The translations under genes were made by a program, and so were the position numbers. Shown one piece after another: positions 51,618 to 60,077 of a stretch of DNA of 64,000 bases (position 1 is the stretch's first letter; every line of letters starts with the position of its first letter). A model generated the notes under the pieces. The model had not been told where the DNA came from, made no database searches, and saw only the letters and a list, made by a program, of their open reading frames with translations. The stretch lies in the NCBI RefSeq assembly GCF_014202425.1, contig NZ_JACHGT010000005.1, forward strand, positions 460,544-524,543, written 5' to 3'. This DNA comes from Phytomonospora endophytica (GTDB lineage Bacteria > Actinomycetota > Actinomycetes > Mycobacteriales > Micromonosporaceae).

Positions 51618-52448
51618 TTACGCCATCCCCCGGAGGTAGTCGGCCTGATCCCCGAGGAACCCCGCCGTGTACAGCCGGCGGGGTGCGAACACTCCGGTCA
51701 GGGTCAACTGGACCGTCGACCGCTCGACTGCCGCGTCGACCATGGCGTGCCCGGCTTCGGGATAGCGGAGGACCAACAGGTCGGGCAGGAGCTCGCGGTA
51801 GGCGGCCCCGGTCTCGGCCACGTCCACGTTCAGATCGTGGCCGGCCAGCATGAGCAGTACGGGCACGTCGTGGGCCGCGCGGAGGTCGTCGGTGGCGTCG
51901 GCGGTGTGGTTGCGCTGGATGAAACCCCAGCGCTCCGCAGTCATGTCCCTCCCGTCGCCCATCGCCGCCCGGTAGTCCTCAAAGGACGCACCCCGGTCGA
52001 GGAGTTCGAGGACGGTTTCGCGGTCCCGCGGCGCCTCGGCGACCCGCTCCGGTTCGGCTCCCTCGGCACCGAGCTCGGCCAGGAGGTTGTAGCGGCCCTG
52101 GCGCTGCCAGATCACGGCGGGCGAGACGGCGATCATGAACCGCAGCCCGGGTTCGGCCGCGGCGAAGGACTCCCACAGCGGCCGGTAGTGCGACTCGTGC
52201 GTGGCGTCGACCGGTCCGTCGCCGTGCACGAACACGACCAGGCCGAACGGGCCGTCCCCGTCGGGCGGCAGGGCGAGTACCCCGTCGAGCAGTCGCCCGT
52301 CGTGTCTCAGTGAGACCTGTTCCTCGCTCAGGTCGTAGGCGTGCTGCCAGAGCACGACCGAACCCGCGGCGAGGCCGAGCAGCAGCACTCCGGCCAGTGA
52401 CCACAGTGTCCACCGTCGGGCGCGGGCCGGTCGGCGCCGTTCACTCAT
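51618..52448 (-). CDS. Membrane-anchored alpha/beta hydrolase, apparently lacking its nucleophile segment
   Basis: The 276-residue protein has an N-terminal anchor (RRWTLWSLAGVLLLGLAAGSVVLW) and parts of an alpha/beta hydrolase: VVFVHGDGPVDATHESHYRPLWESF, then directly GLRFMIAVSPAVIWQRQGRYNLLAEL, with Asp in LAGHDLNVD and His in YPEAGHAMVD. From memory of the family, full-length relatives carry 60-70 residues, including the G-x-S-x-G elbow, between these first two blocks. Here they are joined through a Phe-Ala-Ala-Ala-Glu stretch, so an in-frame deletion is likely and catalysis doubtful. ATG 52448 follows GGGGAG. It is divergent from the GNAT gene. Confidence 0.7.
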   Translation of the reverse strand: MSERRRPARARRWTLWSLAGVLLLGLAAGSVVLWQHAYDLSEEQVSLRHDGRLLDGVLALPPDGDGPFGLVVFVHGDGPVDATHESHYRPLWESFAAAEPGLRFMIAVSPAVIWQRQGRYNLLAELGAEGAEPERVAEAPRDRETVLELLDRGASFEDYRAAMGDGRDMTAERWGFIQRNHTADATDDLRAAHDVPVLLMLAGHDLNVDVAETGAAYRELLPDLLVLRYPEAGHAMVDAAVERSTVQLTLTGVFAPRRLYTAGFLGDQADYLRGMA

Positions 52449-52473
52449 CCGGCTCCCCAATCGCTTGAAAGTC

Positions 52474-52485
52474 AAACGCTCGTTT
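52474..52485. promoter_or_regulatory. Operator-like palindrome between hydrolase and GNAT/PaaX genes
   Basis: AAACG-CT-CGTTT is a perfect inverted repeat. A second palindrome, TTCATAATGAA, follows at 52485-52495, and a good -10 box TAGACT lies at 52501-52506 for the GNAT gene. The region is markedly AT-richer than its flanks. The PaaX-type regulator encoded downstream is a candidate binder. Confidence 0.45.
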
Positions 52486-52536
52486 TCATAATGAACGTAT
52501 TAGACTCGATAGTGCAAGCCGAGGACAGGAGCGCAC

Positions 52537-53172
52537 ATGGAAGCGATGAACGGCCGCCCGGAACTGTGCCGGGAGGTGCCCCAAGGCGCGGAGCTCCGCG
52601 TCGCCGAGCTGTACTGGGAGGCGTTCGGCCGCAAACTCGGCCCCGCGCTGAACCCGCCGGAGAAGGCACGGGCCTTCATCGCGCGGCACCTGCACCGCGA
52701 CCGGGGCGTGACCGCGCTGGTCGACGGCCGGGTCGTCGGAGTCGCCGGCTACCAGCTGGACGGCCGGGCACTGACCGGCGGGGGAGCCCGCGATGTGCTC
52801 GCCGCCTATGGAGCGTTCGCCGGACTGCCCCGGCTGGCGCTGCTGGCCCTCTTCGAGCGACGCGCCCGCCCCGCCGAACTGACCATGGACGGAATCGTCG
52901 TCGCGCCCGGGCAGCGCGGTGCCGGCATCGGCGGACTCCTGCTCCAGGCGATCGCCGCGATCGCCGCCGAACACGGCCGCGACCGGATCCGCCTCGACGT
53001 GATCGACGTCAACCCCCGTGCACGCGCGCTCTACGAGCGGCACGGATTCGCCGCCACCCGCACCCGGCGCACACCATGGCTGCGCGACCTGCTCGGGTTC
53101 GGCGCGGTGACCACGATGCACCGACCGGTGACATCCGCCGACCTGCCCGCCCCCCGGGAGGCGACACCGTGA
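52537..53172 (+). CDS. GNAT family N-acetyltransferase
   Basis: The 211-residue protein has the acetyl-CoA-binding motif VVAPGQRGAGIGGLLLQAIAAIAAEHG near residues 121-147 and the following NPRARALYERHGFAATRT. GGAG precedes the ATG at a good spacing. Its stop overlaps the GTG of the PaaX-like regulator, so the two are coupled. The substrate is unknown. Confidence 0.85.
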   Translation: MEAMNGRPELCREVPQGAELRVAELYWEAFGRKLGPALNPPEKARAFIARHLHRDRGVTALVDGRVVGVAGYQLDGRALTGGGARDVLAAYGAFAGLPRLALLALFERRARPAELTMDGIVVAPGQRGAGIGGLLLQAIAAIAAEHGRDRIRLDVIDVNPRARALYERHGFAATRTRRTPWLRDLLGFGAVTTMHRPVTSADLPAPREATP

Positions 53173-54083
53173 CCACCCGGCCCGAGATCCCGACCCGGCT
53201 ACTGGTGCACGCACTGGTCCGCGCCGACGGCACCGTCGACGCCGAGCAGCTCTACACCGTCGCCGGACTACTCGACATGACCGACCAGCAGGTCAGGCTG
53301 TGCGTCAAACGGCTGGTCGCCGAGGGCCTGTTCACCCAAGACGGCCGGGGCCGCCGGGCGGTACTGCGCGCCGTCGCCGACCCGGCCGGCGCCATCGCCC
53401 CCGACGTCGACTACGTGCGGCACGCCTACCGGCAGGACGCCGGCCTGGCACCGTGGGACGGCCGCTGGCACCTCTTCGCCTTCGCCATCCCCGAGCGCCG
53501 TCGCACCGCCCGCGACGCCTTTCGCGCCGCCCTGCTGCACCTGGGCGCGACGGCCGTCCAGGGCGGCCTCTACGTCGCCGCCAACCCGATCGCCCCACTC
53601 GTCGAGGCCCAGGCCCGCCAACTCGATGTCCTCGACCAGCTCACCTCCTGCACCACCACCGACCTGCGACTCGGCGACCACATCGAGCCGACGGAACTGG
53701 CCGCCGCGCTATGGCCGCTCACCGAGCTCGCCGACCGGCACCGCACGCTCGCCGCCTTCGCCGCCGACTGCCTCAACCGCGTCCAGGGCCCGACCCCGCC
53801 CACCGGTGGCGACGCGCGGGGCGACACCGCCCGCCTCGACGACGCCGAACGGCTGACCATGGCGGTCCAACTCGCGACCGTGTTCACCGACGCGATGCGA
53901 CCCGATCCGTTGCTCCCACCCGAACTGCTCCCACCGGACTGGCCCGGCCGCGAAGCCCGCCGGCTGGCCGCCGACTGCTGGACGCGGCTCCGCGTCGGCC
54001 GGCCCGCGACCGGCCCACGGCTGTTCGCGCTCTACGAGGAGGCGTTCGAGGCGGCGGGTGATCCGTCATCAGCCGCGAGATGA
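53169..54083 (+). CDS. PaaX-like transcriptional regulator
   Basis: The 304-residue protein has a winged helix (LLVHALVRADGTVDAEQLYTVAGLLDMTDQQVRLCVKRLVAEGLF) followed by the PaaX core PWDGRWHLFAFAIPERRRTARDAFRAALLHLGATAVQGGLYVAANP. PaaX represses phenylacetate catabolism, sensing phenylacetyl-CoA, but no paa genes lie nearby. GTG 53169 gives a GTGA overlap with the GNAT gene. Its last 52 bases overlap the convergent ArsR-type gene. Confidence 0.82.
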   Translation: MTTRPEIPTRLLVHALVRADGTVDAEQLYTVAGLLDMTDQQVRLCVKRLVAEGLFTQDGRGRRAVLRAVADPAGAIAPDVDYVRHAYRQDAGLAPWDGRWHLFAFAIPERRRTARDAFRAALLHLGATAVQGGLYVAANPIAPLVEAQARQLDVLDQLTSCTTTDLRLGDHIEPTELAAALWPLTELADRHRTLAAFAADCLNRVQGPTPPTGGDARGDTARLDDAERLTMAVQLATVFTDAMRPDPLLPPELLPPDWPGREARRLAADCWTRLRVGRPATGPRLFALYEEAFEAAGDPSSAAR

Positions 54084-55057
54084 CCGCCCGCCAGCACCCC
54101 CACCACCCGCTCCCCCCACTCCGTCAGCCGGTACACCACCCCGCGTCCCACGCGCTCGCCGACGATCACGCCGCTCTCGCGCAGTACGGCCAGGTGCGCG
54201 CTCACCGTCCCCAGCGACAGCTCCAGCACCGCCGCGAGTTGCGTGCTCGTCGCGGGCCGGGCGAGTTCGCGCAGGACGCGGGCGCGTCCGGGCCCGAGGA
54301 GGCCGGCGAGGGGGTCGTCGGCGCCGGCGGGTACCGCTGCCGCCGGGCCCCGGGCCGGGTAGACCAGTGCGAAGTGCGGCGGCCGTTCGCAGGTCCATGA
54401 GCCGTTGTCGGAGGTGTGCGGCACGAAGGTGAGGCCCTCGTCGGTGATGTGGCGGTCGGGGTAGTCCTGCTCGCTGAAGCGGATGGCGTTGTCGCCGACC
54501 CAGACGGAGTGGCGGGTCATTCCCTCGACGGCCCGCCGCCAGCCGTAGGCGGCGAGGATTCCGGCGCGGTGCATGATGTCGCGTTCGAGGACGGCGCGGC
54601 GGCGGGGCCAGTCGGGGGCGACGAAGCGGGTCCAGCCTTCGCGGAAGACCCCGGCGATGCGGGGCGCGAGCCCCGGCCGGGCGAGCCAGGCCGTGTACTG
54701 CGGGGGACGGGAGGCGGCCAGGGCGTCGGCGACGGTGGCGCGGACGGCCTCATCGGTGTGGGCGGCGACTTCGGCGAGCTCGTCGTCCAGCCGGGTGTGC
54801 ATGCCGCCCATCGGCGGGGGTGTCACCGTGTCGGGAAGCCACTTCGTGGCCGACACCAGCGACATGAGCCCCATCGCCGTCTCGTGGGTCTCGATCCAGG
54901 CGAGGTAGGCGGGGCGGTGCTCGGCGTGCCACGACGCCTGCCAGGGGGCCGGTGAGGTGCGGTGCAGCGCGACGAGCGTGCTGAGCGTCTCGGCGAGCGG
55001 GGACAGCGCGAAGCGGCAGCGGGCCAGAGCCGCCGGGCTGAGTCTGAGCAGGGTCAT
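54032..55057 (-). CDS. DUF5937/ArsR-type helix-turn-helix regulator
   Basis: The 341-residue protein has a long N-terminal DUF5937-like region (LSPAALARCRFALSPLAETLSTLVALHR) and a C-terminal ArsR-type winged helix (LLGPGRARVLRELARPATSTQLAAVLELSLGTVSAHLAVLRESGVI). This order, with the HTH at the C-terminus, is typical of actinobacterial members. The ATG at 55057 is preceded by AAAGG inside a small GCGCC/GGCGC hairpin. It is divergent from the tandem GNAT gene. Its target is unknown. Confidence 0.78.
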   Translation of the reverse strand: MTLLRLSPAALARCRFALSPLAETLSTLVALHRTSPAPWQASWHAEHRPAYLAWIETHETAMGLMSLVSATKWLPDTVTPPPMGGMHTRLDDELAEVAAHTDEAVRATVADALAASRPPQYTAWLARPGLAPRIAGVFREGWTRFVAPDWPRRRAVLERDIMHRAGILAAYGWRRAVEGMTRHSVWVGDNAIRFSEQDYPDRHITDEGLTFVPHTSDNGSWTCERPPHFALVYPARGPAAAVPAGADDPLAGLLGPGRARVLRELARPATSTQLAAVLELSLGTVSAHLAVLRESGVIVGERVGRGVVYRLTEWGERVVGVLAGGHLAADDGSPAASNASS

Positions 55058-55117
55058 GGTTGCGCCTTTCGGCGCAAGGATAGCGGTGATCATCGCGAGT
55101 GGGCGACACTCCCGCGC

Positions 55118-56026
55118 ATGATCACTCCCGACGGTTACACCGCCCGCCCCGCCACCCTCGCCGACCTGCCCGCGATCCACGCCCTCGTGGCCGCGTGCGA
55201 ACAGGCCCTCCACGGCGTCGCCGAGACCGACGCCGAGGTCGTCGCCGCCGACTTCGCCCGCCCCGGGCTCGACCCGGACCGCGACACCGTCGTCGTCTTC
55301 GACGCGGCCGGGGCGCTCGCCGCGCGGGCGTGGGTGAACCGGCGCTCCGAGGTCGATGTCCACCCGCTGCATCGGGGCCGTGGGCTCGGCGGCGCGCTGC
55401 TGGCCTGGACCGAGGGGCGGGCGCGGGAGTCGGGAACGGCGAAGCTCGCGCAGACCGTCGCCGACGCCGACACGGCGGCCGTCGCCCTCGTGCGCGGGGC
55501 GGGCTTCGAACCACTGGTCACCGCCTGGTTGCTGGAGATCGCCCTGCCGTGCGAGCCTCCCGCGCGACGGGAGGACGTCGTGGTGCGGATGTTCCGGGCC
55601 GGCGACGAGCACGCCGTCCACGTGCTCGTCGAGGACGCCTTCGACGACTGGCAGGAGCGGCGCAAGGGCTTCGACGAGTGGGCGCGGCTCACCGTCGGCC
55701 GTTCGACTTTCGCGCCGGGGGTCTCGCCGCTCGCCTTCGCGGGGGAGGAGCTGATCGGGGCGGTCCTCTCCCTCGACGACCCGGCGTCTCCCGACGGCTA
55801 CATCGAGCGGGTCGCGGTCCGGCGCGACCATCGGGGTCGCGGTGTGGCCTCGCTGCTGCTGCGGCATGCCTTCGAGGGCTTCCATCGTCGTGGGCGGGGC
55901 GCCTGCACGCTCTGGACGCATTCCGACACCGGTGCGCTGGCGCTGTACGAGCGGGTGGGCATGTCGGTGCGGCGTTCGTCGACGGTTCACCGGAAGGATC
56001 TCCGCGATACTTTGCCAAAAGGCTAA
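55118..56026 (+). CDS. Tandem GNAT-domain acetyltransferase
   Basis: The 302-residue protein holds two GNAT folds. The first is at 1-145 (VHPLHRGRGLGGALLAWTEGRARESG) and the second at about 155-302 (VAVRRDHRGRGVASLLLRHAFEGFHRRG, ALALYERVGMSVRR). The arrangement resembles mycothiol synthase, but the substrate is not clear. ATG 55118 follows GACACT (55105-55110) at leaderless spacing. Its stop lies inside the operator region of the next gene. Confidence 0.82.
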   Translation: MITPDGYTARPATLADLPAIHALVAACEQALHGVAETDAEVVAADFARPGLDPDRDTVVVFDAAGALAARAWVNRRSEVDVHPLHRGRGLGGALLAWTEGRARESGTAKLAQTVADADTAAVALVRGAGFEPLVTAWLLEIALPCEPPARREDVVVRMFRAGDEHAVHVLVEDAFDDWQERRKGFDEWARLTVGRSTFAPGVSPLAFAGEELIGAVLSLDDPASPDGYIERVAVRRDHRGRGVASLLLRHAFEGFHRRGRGACTLWTHSDTGALALYERVGMSVRRSSTVHRKDLRDTLPKG

Positions 56027-56044
56027 GTGTCTGCGATACTTAGC
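56009..56044. promoter_or_regulatory. Overlapping ArsR-type operators
   Basis: A perfect inverted repeat GCTAAGT-N9-ACTTAGC spans 56022-56044. It overlaps a second dyad ACTTTGCC-aaaa-GGCTAAGT (56009-56028, 7 of 8 matches). The string GCGATACTT occurs twice (56004-56012 and 56033-56041). The site sits just before the ArsR start, so autorepression is likely. Confidence 0.65.
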
Positions 56045-56047
56045 TTC

Positions 56048-56383
56048 ATGGCTGAGTATTCGACCGAGATCGACGGCGTGTTCGTCGCCCTCGCCGACCC
56101 CACCCGCCGCGGCGTCATCCGGCGCCTCGGCCGCGGCCCCACCAGCGTCGGCGACCTCGCCCGCGAGTTCCCGATGACCCTTCCCTCGTTTATGAAGCAC
56201 GTCCGCACGCTGGAGACCAACGGCCTCATCCGGACCGTCAAGTCCGGCCGCGTCCGCACCTGCGTGCTCAACCGCGACCGCCTCGCCCTCATCGACGACT
56301 GGCTCACCGAGCAGCGCCGGATCTGGGAGGAGCGGACCGACCGCCTCGAACAGTTCGTCACCGACCCGGAGGAGCAGCCGTGA
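56048..56383 (+). CDS. ArsR family transcriptional regulator
   Basis: The 111-residue winged-helix protein has FVALADPTRRGVIRRLGRGPTSVGDLAREFPMTLPSFMKHVRTLETNGLIRTVKSGRVRTC. It lacks an obvious metal-binding CxC and belongs to the type that pairs with SRPBCC proteins. ATG 56048 is used because the GTG at 56027 falls in the operator. Its stop overlaps the SRPBCC gene (GTGA). Confidence 0.87.
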   Translation: MAEYSTEIDGVFVALADPTRRGVIRRLGRGPTSVGDLAREFPMTLPSFMKHVRTLETNGLIRTVKSGRVRTCVLNRDRLALIDDWLTEQRRIWEERTDRLEQFVTDPEEQP

Positions 56384-56853
56384 ACCCCGCACTCGACCTG
56401 AGCATCGAACGCCGCATCGCGGCCCCACGCGACCGCGTCTGGCGCGCCTGGACCGACCCGGCCAGCCTGGCGAAATGGTGGATCCCGGCACCGATGGTCT
56501 GCCGCGTCGACCGCCTGGAGGTCCGTCCCGGCGGCGCCTTCGTCACCCGCATGAGCGAAGACGGCGCCACCTTCGTCCCGCACATGGACGCCAGCTTCCT
56601 CGTCGTCGACGAAGGCGAGCGCATCGTGTTCACCAACGTCGTCGACAGCACCTGGCGGCCGGTGAACCCCGAACCGGTCTCCCTCACCGCCGAGATCACC
56701 TTCGCCGACCACCCCGACGGCACCGATTACCGCGCCGTCGTCCGCCACGGCGACCCCGCCGCCCGCGAGCTCCACGAGAAGCTCGGCTTCTTCGAGGGCT
56801 GGGGCACGGTCACCGGTCAGCTCGCCGCGCTCGCCGAGGGGGAGGGGCGATGA
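56380..56853 (+). CDS. SRPBCC (AHSA1/START-like) domain protein
   Basis: The 157-residue protein has the family start LDLSIERRIAAPRDRVWRAWTDPASLAKWW and end ELHEKLGFFEGWGTVTGQLAAL, framing a hydrophobic ligand pocket. GTG 56380 overlaps the ArsR stop, and its own stop overlaps the next ATG. ArsR plus SRPBCC pairs are common in actinobacteria, but the ligand is usually unknown. Confidence 0.85.
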   Translation: MNPALDLSIERRIAAPRDRVWRAWTDPASLAKWWIPAPMVCRVDRLEVRPGGAFVTRMSEDGATFVPHMDASFLVVDEGERIVFTNVVDSTWRPVNPEPVSLTAEITFADHPDGTDYRAVVRHGDPAARELHEKLGFFEGWGTVTGQLAALAEGEGR

Positions 56854-57473
56854 AGGTCGGTCTCACCGAGTTCGTGACCCTCGACGGGGTCAGCCAGGGG
56901 CCGGGTTCGCCCGACGAGGACACCACGGGCGGGTTCACGCGCGGCGGCTGGCTCGTCCCGCACATGGACGAGACCTTCATCGAGCGCGCCTCGGCGTGGC
57001 TCGGCCTCGCCGACGGCCTGCTGCTCGGGCGCCGGACCTATGAGGCCTTCGCCCGCGACTGGCCGAAGATCACCGATCCGGACGATCCGTTCACCGAGCG
57101 GATGAACTCGCTGCCGAAGTACGTCGTGACCAGCACCCTGACCGAGGGGAGCTGGGAGCCGACGACGGTGCTCCGCGGCGACCCGGTCGAGACGGTCGCG
57201 GAGCTGCGGAAACTCCCGGGGCGTGAGCTCCAGATCCACGGCAGCGCGCGGCTCGGCGCCGCGCTGCTGCGGGCCGGGCTGGTCGACACGGTCCGGCTGG
57301 TGGTCGCGCCGACCGTCATCGGTGCGGGGCGGCGGCTTTTCGAGCCGGGCGAGCCGGCCGGGTTGCGGCTCACCGGTCAGGAGTCGACGCCGAAAGGCCT
57401 GCTGCTGCTGGAGTACGAGGCCGTGGGCGCGGCCGCGGTCGGTGCCTACGGGGGCGTCTCGGCGATCGGGTGA
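56850..57473 (+). CDS. Dihydrofolate reductase/RibD C-terminal family protein
   Basis: The 207-residue protein has the RibD_C/DHFR-like fold: KVGLTEFVTLDGVSQGPGSPDEDTTGGF at the start, LLLGRRTYEAFARDWP in the middle, LQIHGSARLGAALLRAGLVDTVRLVVAPTVIGAGRRLF near the end. It probably reduces a small molecule with NADPH. It is the third gene of the ArsR operon through an ATGA overlap. Confidence 0.85.
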   Translation: MKVGLTEFVTLDGVSQGPGSPDEDTTGGFTRGGWLVPHMDETFIERASAWLGLADGLLLGRRTYEAFARDWPKITDPDDPFTERMNSLPKYVVTSTLTEGSWEPTTVLRGDPVETVAELRKLPGRELQIHGSARLGAALLRAGLVDTVRLVVAPTVIGAGRRLFEPGEPAGLRLTGQESTPKGLLLLEYEAVGAAAVGAYGGVSAIG

Positions 57474-57480
57474 GGTGGCC

Positions 57481-58842
57481 TCACATGCCCGGAACCGGCT
57501 GCCACGCGGGGTTGTTGCGGGTGTAGGGCCGCACGTCGAGTTTCACGCCTTCGCGCAGGAAGCCGCCGAGCACGAGTTTGCGGCGGTCGCTCGCGAGGAT
57601 GTGGATGCAGCCGTGGGAGAAGTCGAGGTCGCCTTCGACGAGGGCGGCGTTGGCGTCGTCGGTGACATCGGTGGTGTGCAGGAAGACGCCGGGGGAGCCT
57701 TCGACGCGCTGTGAGGCGGTTCCGAAGTCGTTGAGCAGCCATTCCGGTGGCAGTGGGCGGGTGGTCTTGCCGGTGTTCTCCAGGACGCGTTCCTCGTTGA
57801 GCAGCGCGGTGCGCTTGGCCGGATCGGTGGTGGCGCGCAGCTCGGCGGCGATGGTGACCCAGGCGCTGTCCTCGATGACCTCGGCCGGCGTGAGGGGGGT
57901 GGGCAGTTTCGTGACCGACGTCCACTTCCCGCCGCGCTGGAACTGGACGTCGGCGCCGTCCTGCCGCATCGGGGTTCCGTTGGCCAGTTGCGAGTTCTGC
58001 CAGGCGTTGGTGGTGTGGCCGCGGATCGGGCCGAGCGGGTAGGTGCCAGGGGCGGTGGGGTCGGCGGTGTGGTCGCCATCCTTGTAGGACTTCCACGGGC
58101 CGCCGCGGGCCGGTACCGCCATGACCGGTCTTCCCTTGTGCAGCACGGTGATCTCGCCGAGCGGCTGCGGCCTGGGCGGACCGGGATGGGACGGGTCGGG
58201 TGGCGCGGGGATGTCGCGGACGTCGGGCACGAAGCGCAGCAGCAGTTCGCCGGTCGGTGGGCCGACGACGCTGGTGATCTCGCCTTCGAGGCCGGGGCGC
58301 GCCAGGGTCGGGACGCCGTTGAGGAGCGCCTCCCGATCGCCGTCACTGAGCCGTTTGAGCAGGGCGAGGCGGTCCTTCTTGCGCATCTTCGACAGGATCC
58401 GCCAGCACTGTTCGAAGGTGATCTTCGCGGCGACGGCGTTGCGCACGGCGTCCATGGCGTCGATCTGGGTGGCGGAGGATCCGGTCTTCGCCAGTGACAT
58501 GGCCAGGTCGAGGCGGGGCTTGTCGTACTTTCCGCCGTCGACGGGGTTGCGCGCCAGCCGGGCGCGGTTGTCGGGGCCCATCCGCTTGAGGATGAGCAGG
58601 ATGCCTTCGGGGTTGTGCTTGTTGAGGTGCCACCAGGGTCCGTCGGTCCGGTTGTAGTCCTGGCCGTCGACCATGAGATCGGTGATCTCCCTGGTGTTCA
58701 CGCCGGTCCAGTCGCGCTGGAGGAACAGCGTGGTCGCGCGATTTCCGGCGCTGCGCTGGAGGCCGAGGACGGGATGGTCCGTGGGCGCCCGGGGCGGTTC
58801 GCGCCGGGACGCCACGGCGTGCGGGTGCTGTCGGTCGCGCAT
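57481..58842 (-). CDS. L,D-transpeptidase-like protein with LQRSAGNRA motif
   Basis: The 453-residue protein lacks a signal peptide. An N-terminal segment near residues 20-45 contains HPVLGLQRSAGNRATTLFLQRD, a motif recalled from actinobacterial DUF4157-type and other effector-like proteins. The middle part is helical (ILKRMGPDNRARLARNP). The C-terminal half has YkuD-type L,D-transpeptidase features: GEITVLHKGRPVMAVPARGG, VFLHTTDVTDD, and FSHGCIHIL with the catalytic Cys in SHGC. ATG 58842 is preceded by a GGTGAGG site. It may be exported by a specialised device, but no such genes are in the window. Confidence 0.72.
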   Translation of the reverse strand: MRDRQHPHAVASRREPPRAPTDHPVLGLQRSAGNRATTLFLQRDWTGVNTREITDLMVDGQDYNRTDGPWWHLNKHNPEGILLILKRMGPDNRARLARNPVDGGKYDKPRLDLAMSLAKTGSSATQIDAMDAVRNAVAAKITFEQCWRILSKMRKKDRLALLKRLSDGDREALLNGVPTLARPGLEGEITSVVGPPTGELLLRFVPDVRDIPAPPDPSHPGPPRPQPLGEITVLHKGRPVMAVPARGGPWKSYKDGDHTADPTAPGTYPLGPIRGHTTNAWQNSQLANGTPMRQDGADVQFQRGGKWTSVTKLPTPLTPAEVIEDSAWVTIAAELRATTDPAKRTALLNEERVLENTGKTTRPLPPEWLLNDFGTASQRVEGSPGVFLHTTDVTDDANAALVEGDLDFSHGCIHILASDRRKLVLGGFLREGVKLDVRPYTRNNPAWQPVPGM

Positions 58843-58922
58843 GTCCTCACCCCCTGAGTCCATGCTGAGCGTCGCAGGACGGCGGGACCCCGGCAAGCGC
58901 TTAAAGTGCCCGAAAGGGCAGG

Positions 58923-59963
58923 TCAGCCGCTGCCACGGACGACGAGGCGCGGTTCGAAGATGACGGAGGTGACCTCACGGCCGGGTTCGGCGATGCGTTC
59001 CAGGAGCAGGCGCGCCATCTCGGCGGCCATGTCCTCGACCGGTTGCCGCACGGTCGTCAGTTCCGGGACGGTGTCGACGGCGGCGCCGCTGTCGTCGAAG
59101 CCGACCACCGCGACCCGATCCGGCACGGGCCGGCCGGTCTCGCGCAGGGCCTCGATCGCGCCCTGGGCCATGAGGTCGTTGAGGGCGAAGACGCCGTCGA
59201 TGTCGGGATGGGCGGCCAGCAGCCGTTTCATGGCCTGGAGGCCGCTGTCGCGGGTGAAGTTGCCTTCGGCGCAGGGGACGTAGGGACGGCCGTGGCGGGC
59301 GAGGGCGTCGCGGAAGCCGTAGAGGCGCTCCTGGGAGGCGTTGACCGCGCGGGGACCGGAGATGGTCGCGATCATCCGGCTGCCGCGCGACAGGAGGTGC
59401 TCGGCGGCGAGGGCGCCGCCTTCGCGGTTGGCCAGATCGACGTAGCTGATGGGGATCGGCTCGGCCGGGCGGGCGAAGAGCACCGCCGGGATCCCGGCGG
59501 CGATGAGGCGCGCGGGCAGGGGGTCCTCGGCGTGCGTCGACACCAGCAGGGCCCCGTCGGCGTTGCCCCTGCGCAGGTAGTCGACGACCTCGTCGCGGGC
59601 CTGTTCGGACTCGGCGAGCATGAGGACGGGGTGCATGCCCTGTGGGCGCAGGTATCCGATGACGCCGCCGGCGACGCGGCCGAAGAACGGATCGCCGAGT
59701 ATCGAGCCGGGGCCGCCGTCTCCGGCGCCGGAGATGACCAGGGCGAGGGCGTCGGCGCGGCGGGTCACCAGCGAGCGGGCCGCGCGGTTGGGGACGTAGC
59801 CGATGGCGGCGATCGCGTCCTGGACCTGGGCGGCGAGGGCCGGGTCGACGTTGCGGACGCCGTTGATCACGCGGGAGACCGTCGCGCGGGACACGCCCGC
59901 GACGTCGGCGACCTGTTCGAGCGTGGGTGATCGTCTCTCGGTGGTGGAGCCCTCCGCGTCCAT
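58923..59963 (-). CDS. LacI family transcriptional regulator
   Basis: The 346-residue regulator has the HTH PTLEQVADVAGVSRATVSRVINGVRNVDPALAAQVQDAIAAIGYVPNRAARSL and a sugar-sensing domain ending VAVVGFDDSGAAVDTVPELTTVRQPVEDMA. ATG 59963 starts the family region. Its own promoter region and that of the divergent glycosidase gene each hold the palindrome GGAGAGCGCTCTCC, so it should repress both until a glucan or oligosaccharide is present. Confidence 0.9.
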   Translation of the reverse strand: MDAEGSTTERRSPTLEQVADVAGVSRATVSRVINGVRNVDPALAAQVQDAIAAIGYVPNRAARSLVTRRADALALVISGAGDGGPGSILGDPFFGRVAGGVIGYLRPQGMHPVLMLAESEQARDEVVDYLRRGNADGALLVSTHAEDPLPARLIAAGIPAVLFARPAEPIPISYVDLANREGGALAAEHLLSRGSRMIATISGPRAVNASQERLYGFRDALARHGRPYVPCAEGNFTRDSGLQAMKRLLAAHPDIDGVFALNDLMAQGAIEALRETGRPVPDRVAVVGFDDSGAAVDTVPELTTVRQPVEDMAAEMARLLLERIAEPGREVTSVIFEPRLVVRGSG

Positions 59964-59983
59964 GGCTGCTTTTATAGCACGGC

Positions 59984-59997
59984 GGAGAGCGCTCTCC
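59984..59997. promoter_or_regulatory. LacI operator near the regulator gene
   Basis: The site is the perfect 14-bp palindrome GGAGAGCGCTCTCC, 20 bases before the LacI start codon. It is identical to 60120-60133. Confidence 0.8.
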
Positions 59998-60077
59998 ACC
60001 CCCTCGCGAGGTGGTCGCGCGGACTCTGTCCGAAAGGGACCGTTGATCCCCGGATGCATTGCCACTTAAGTCAATCC

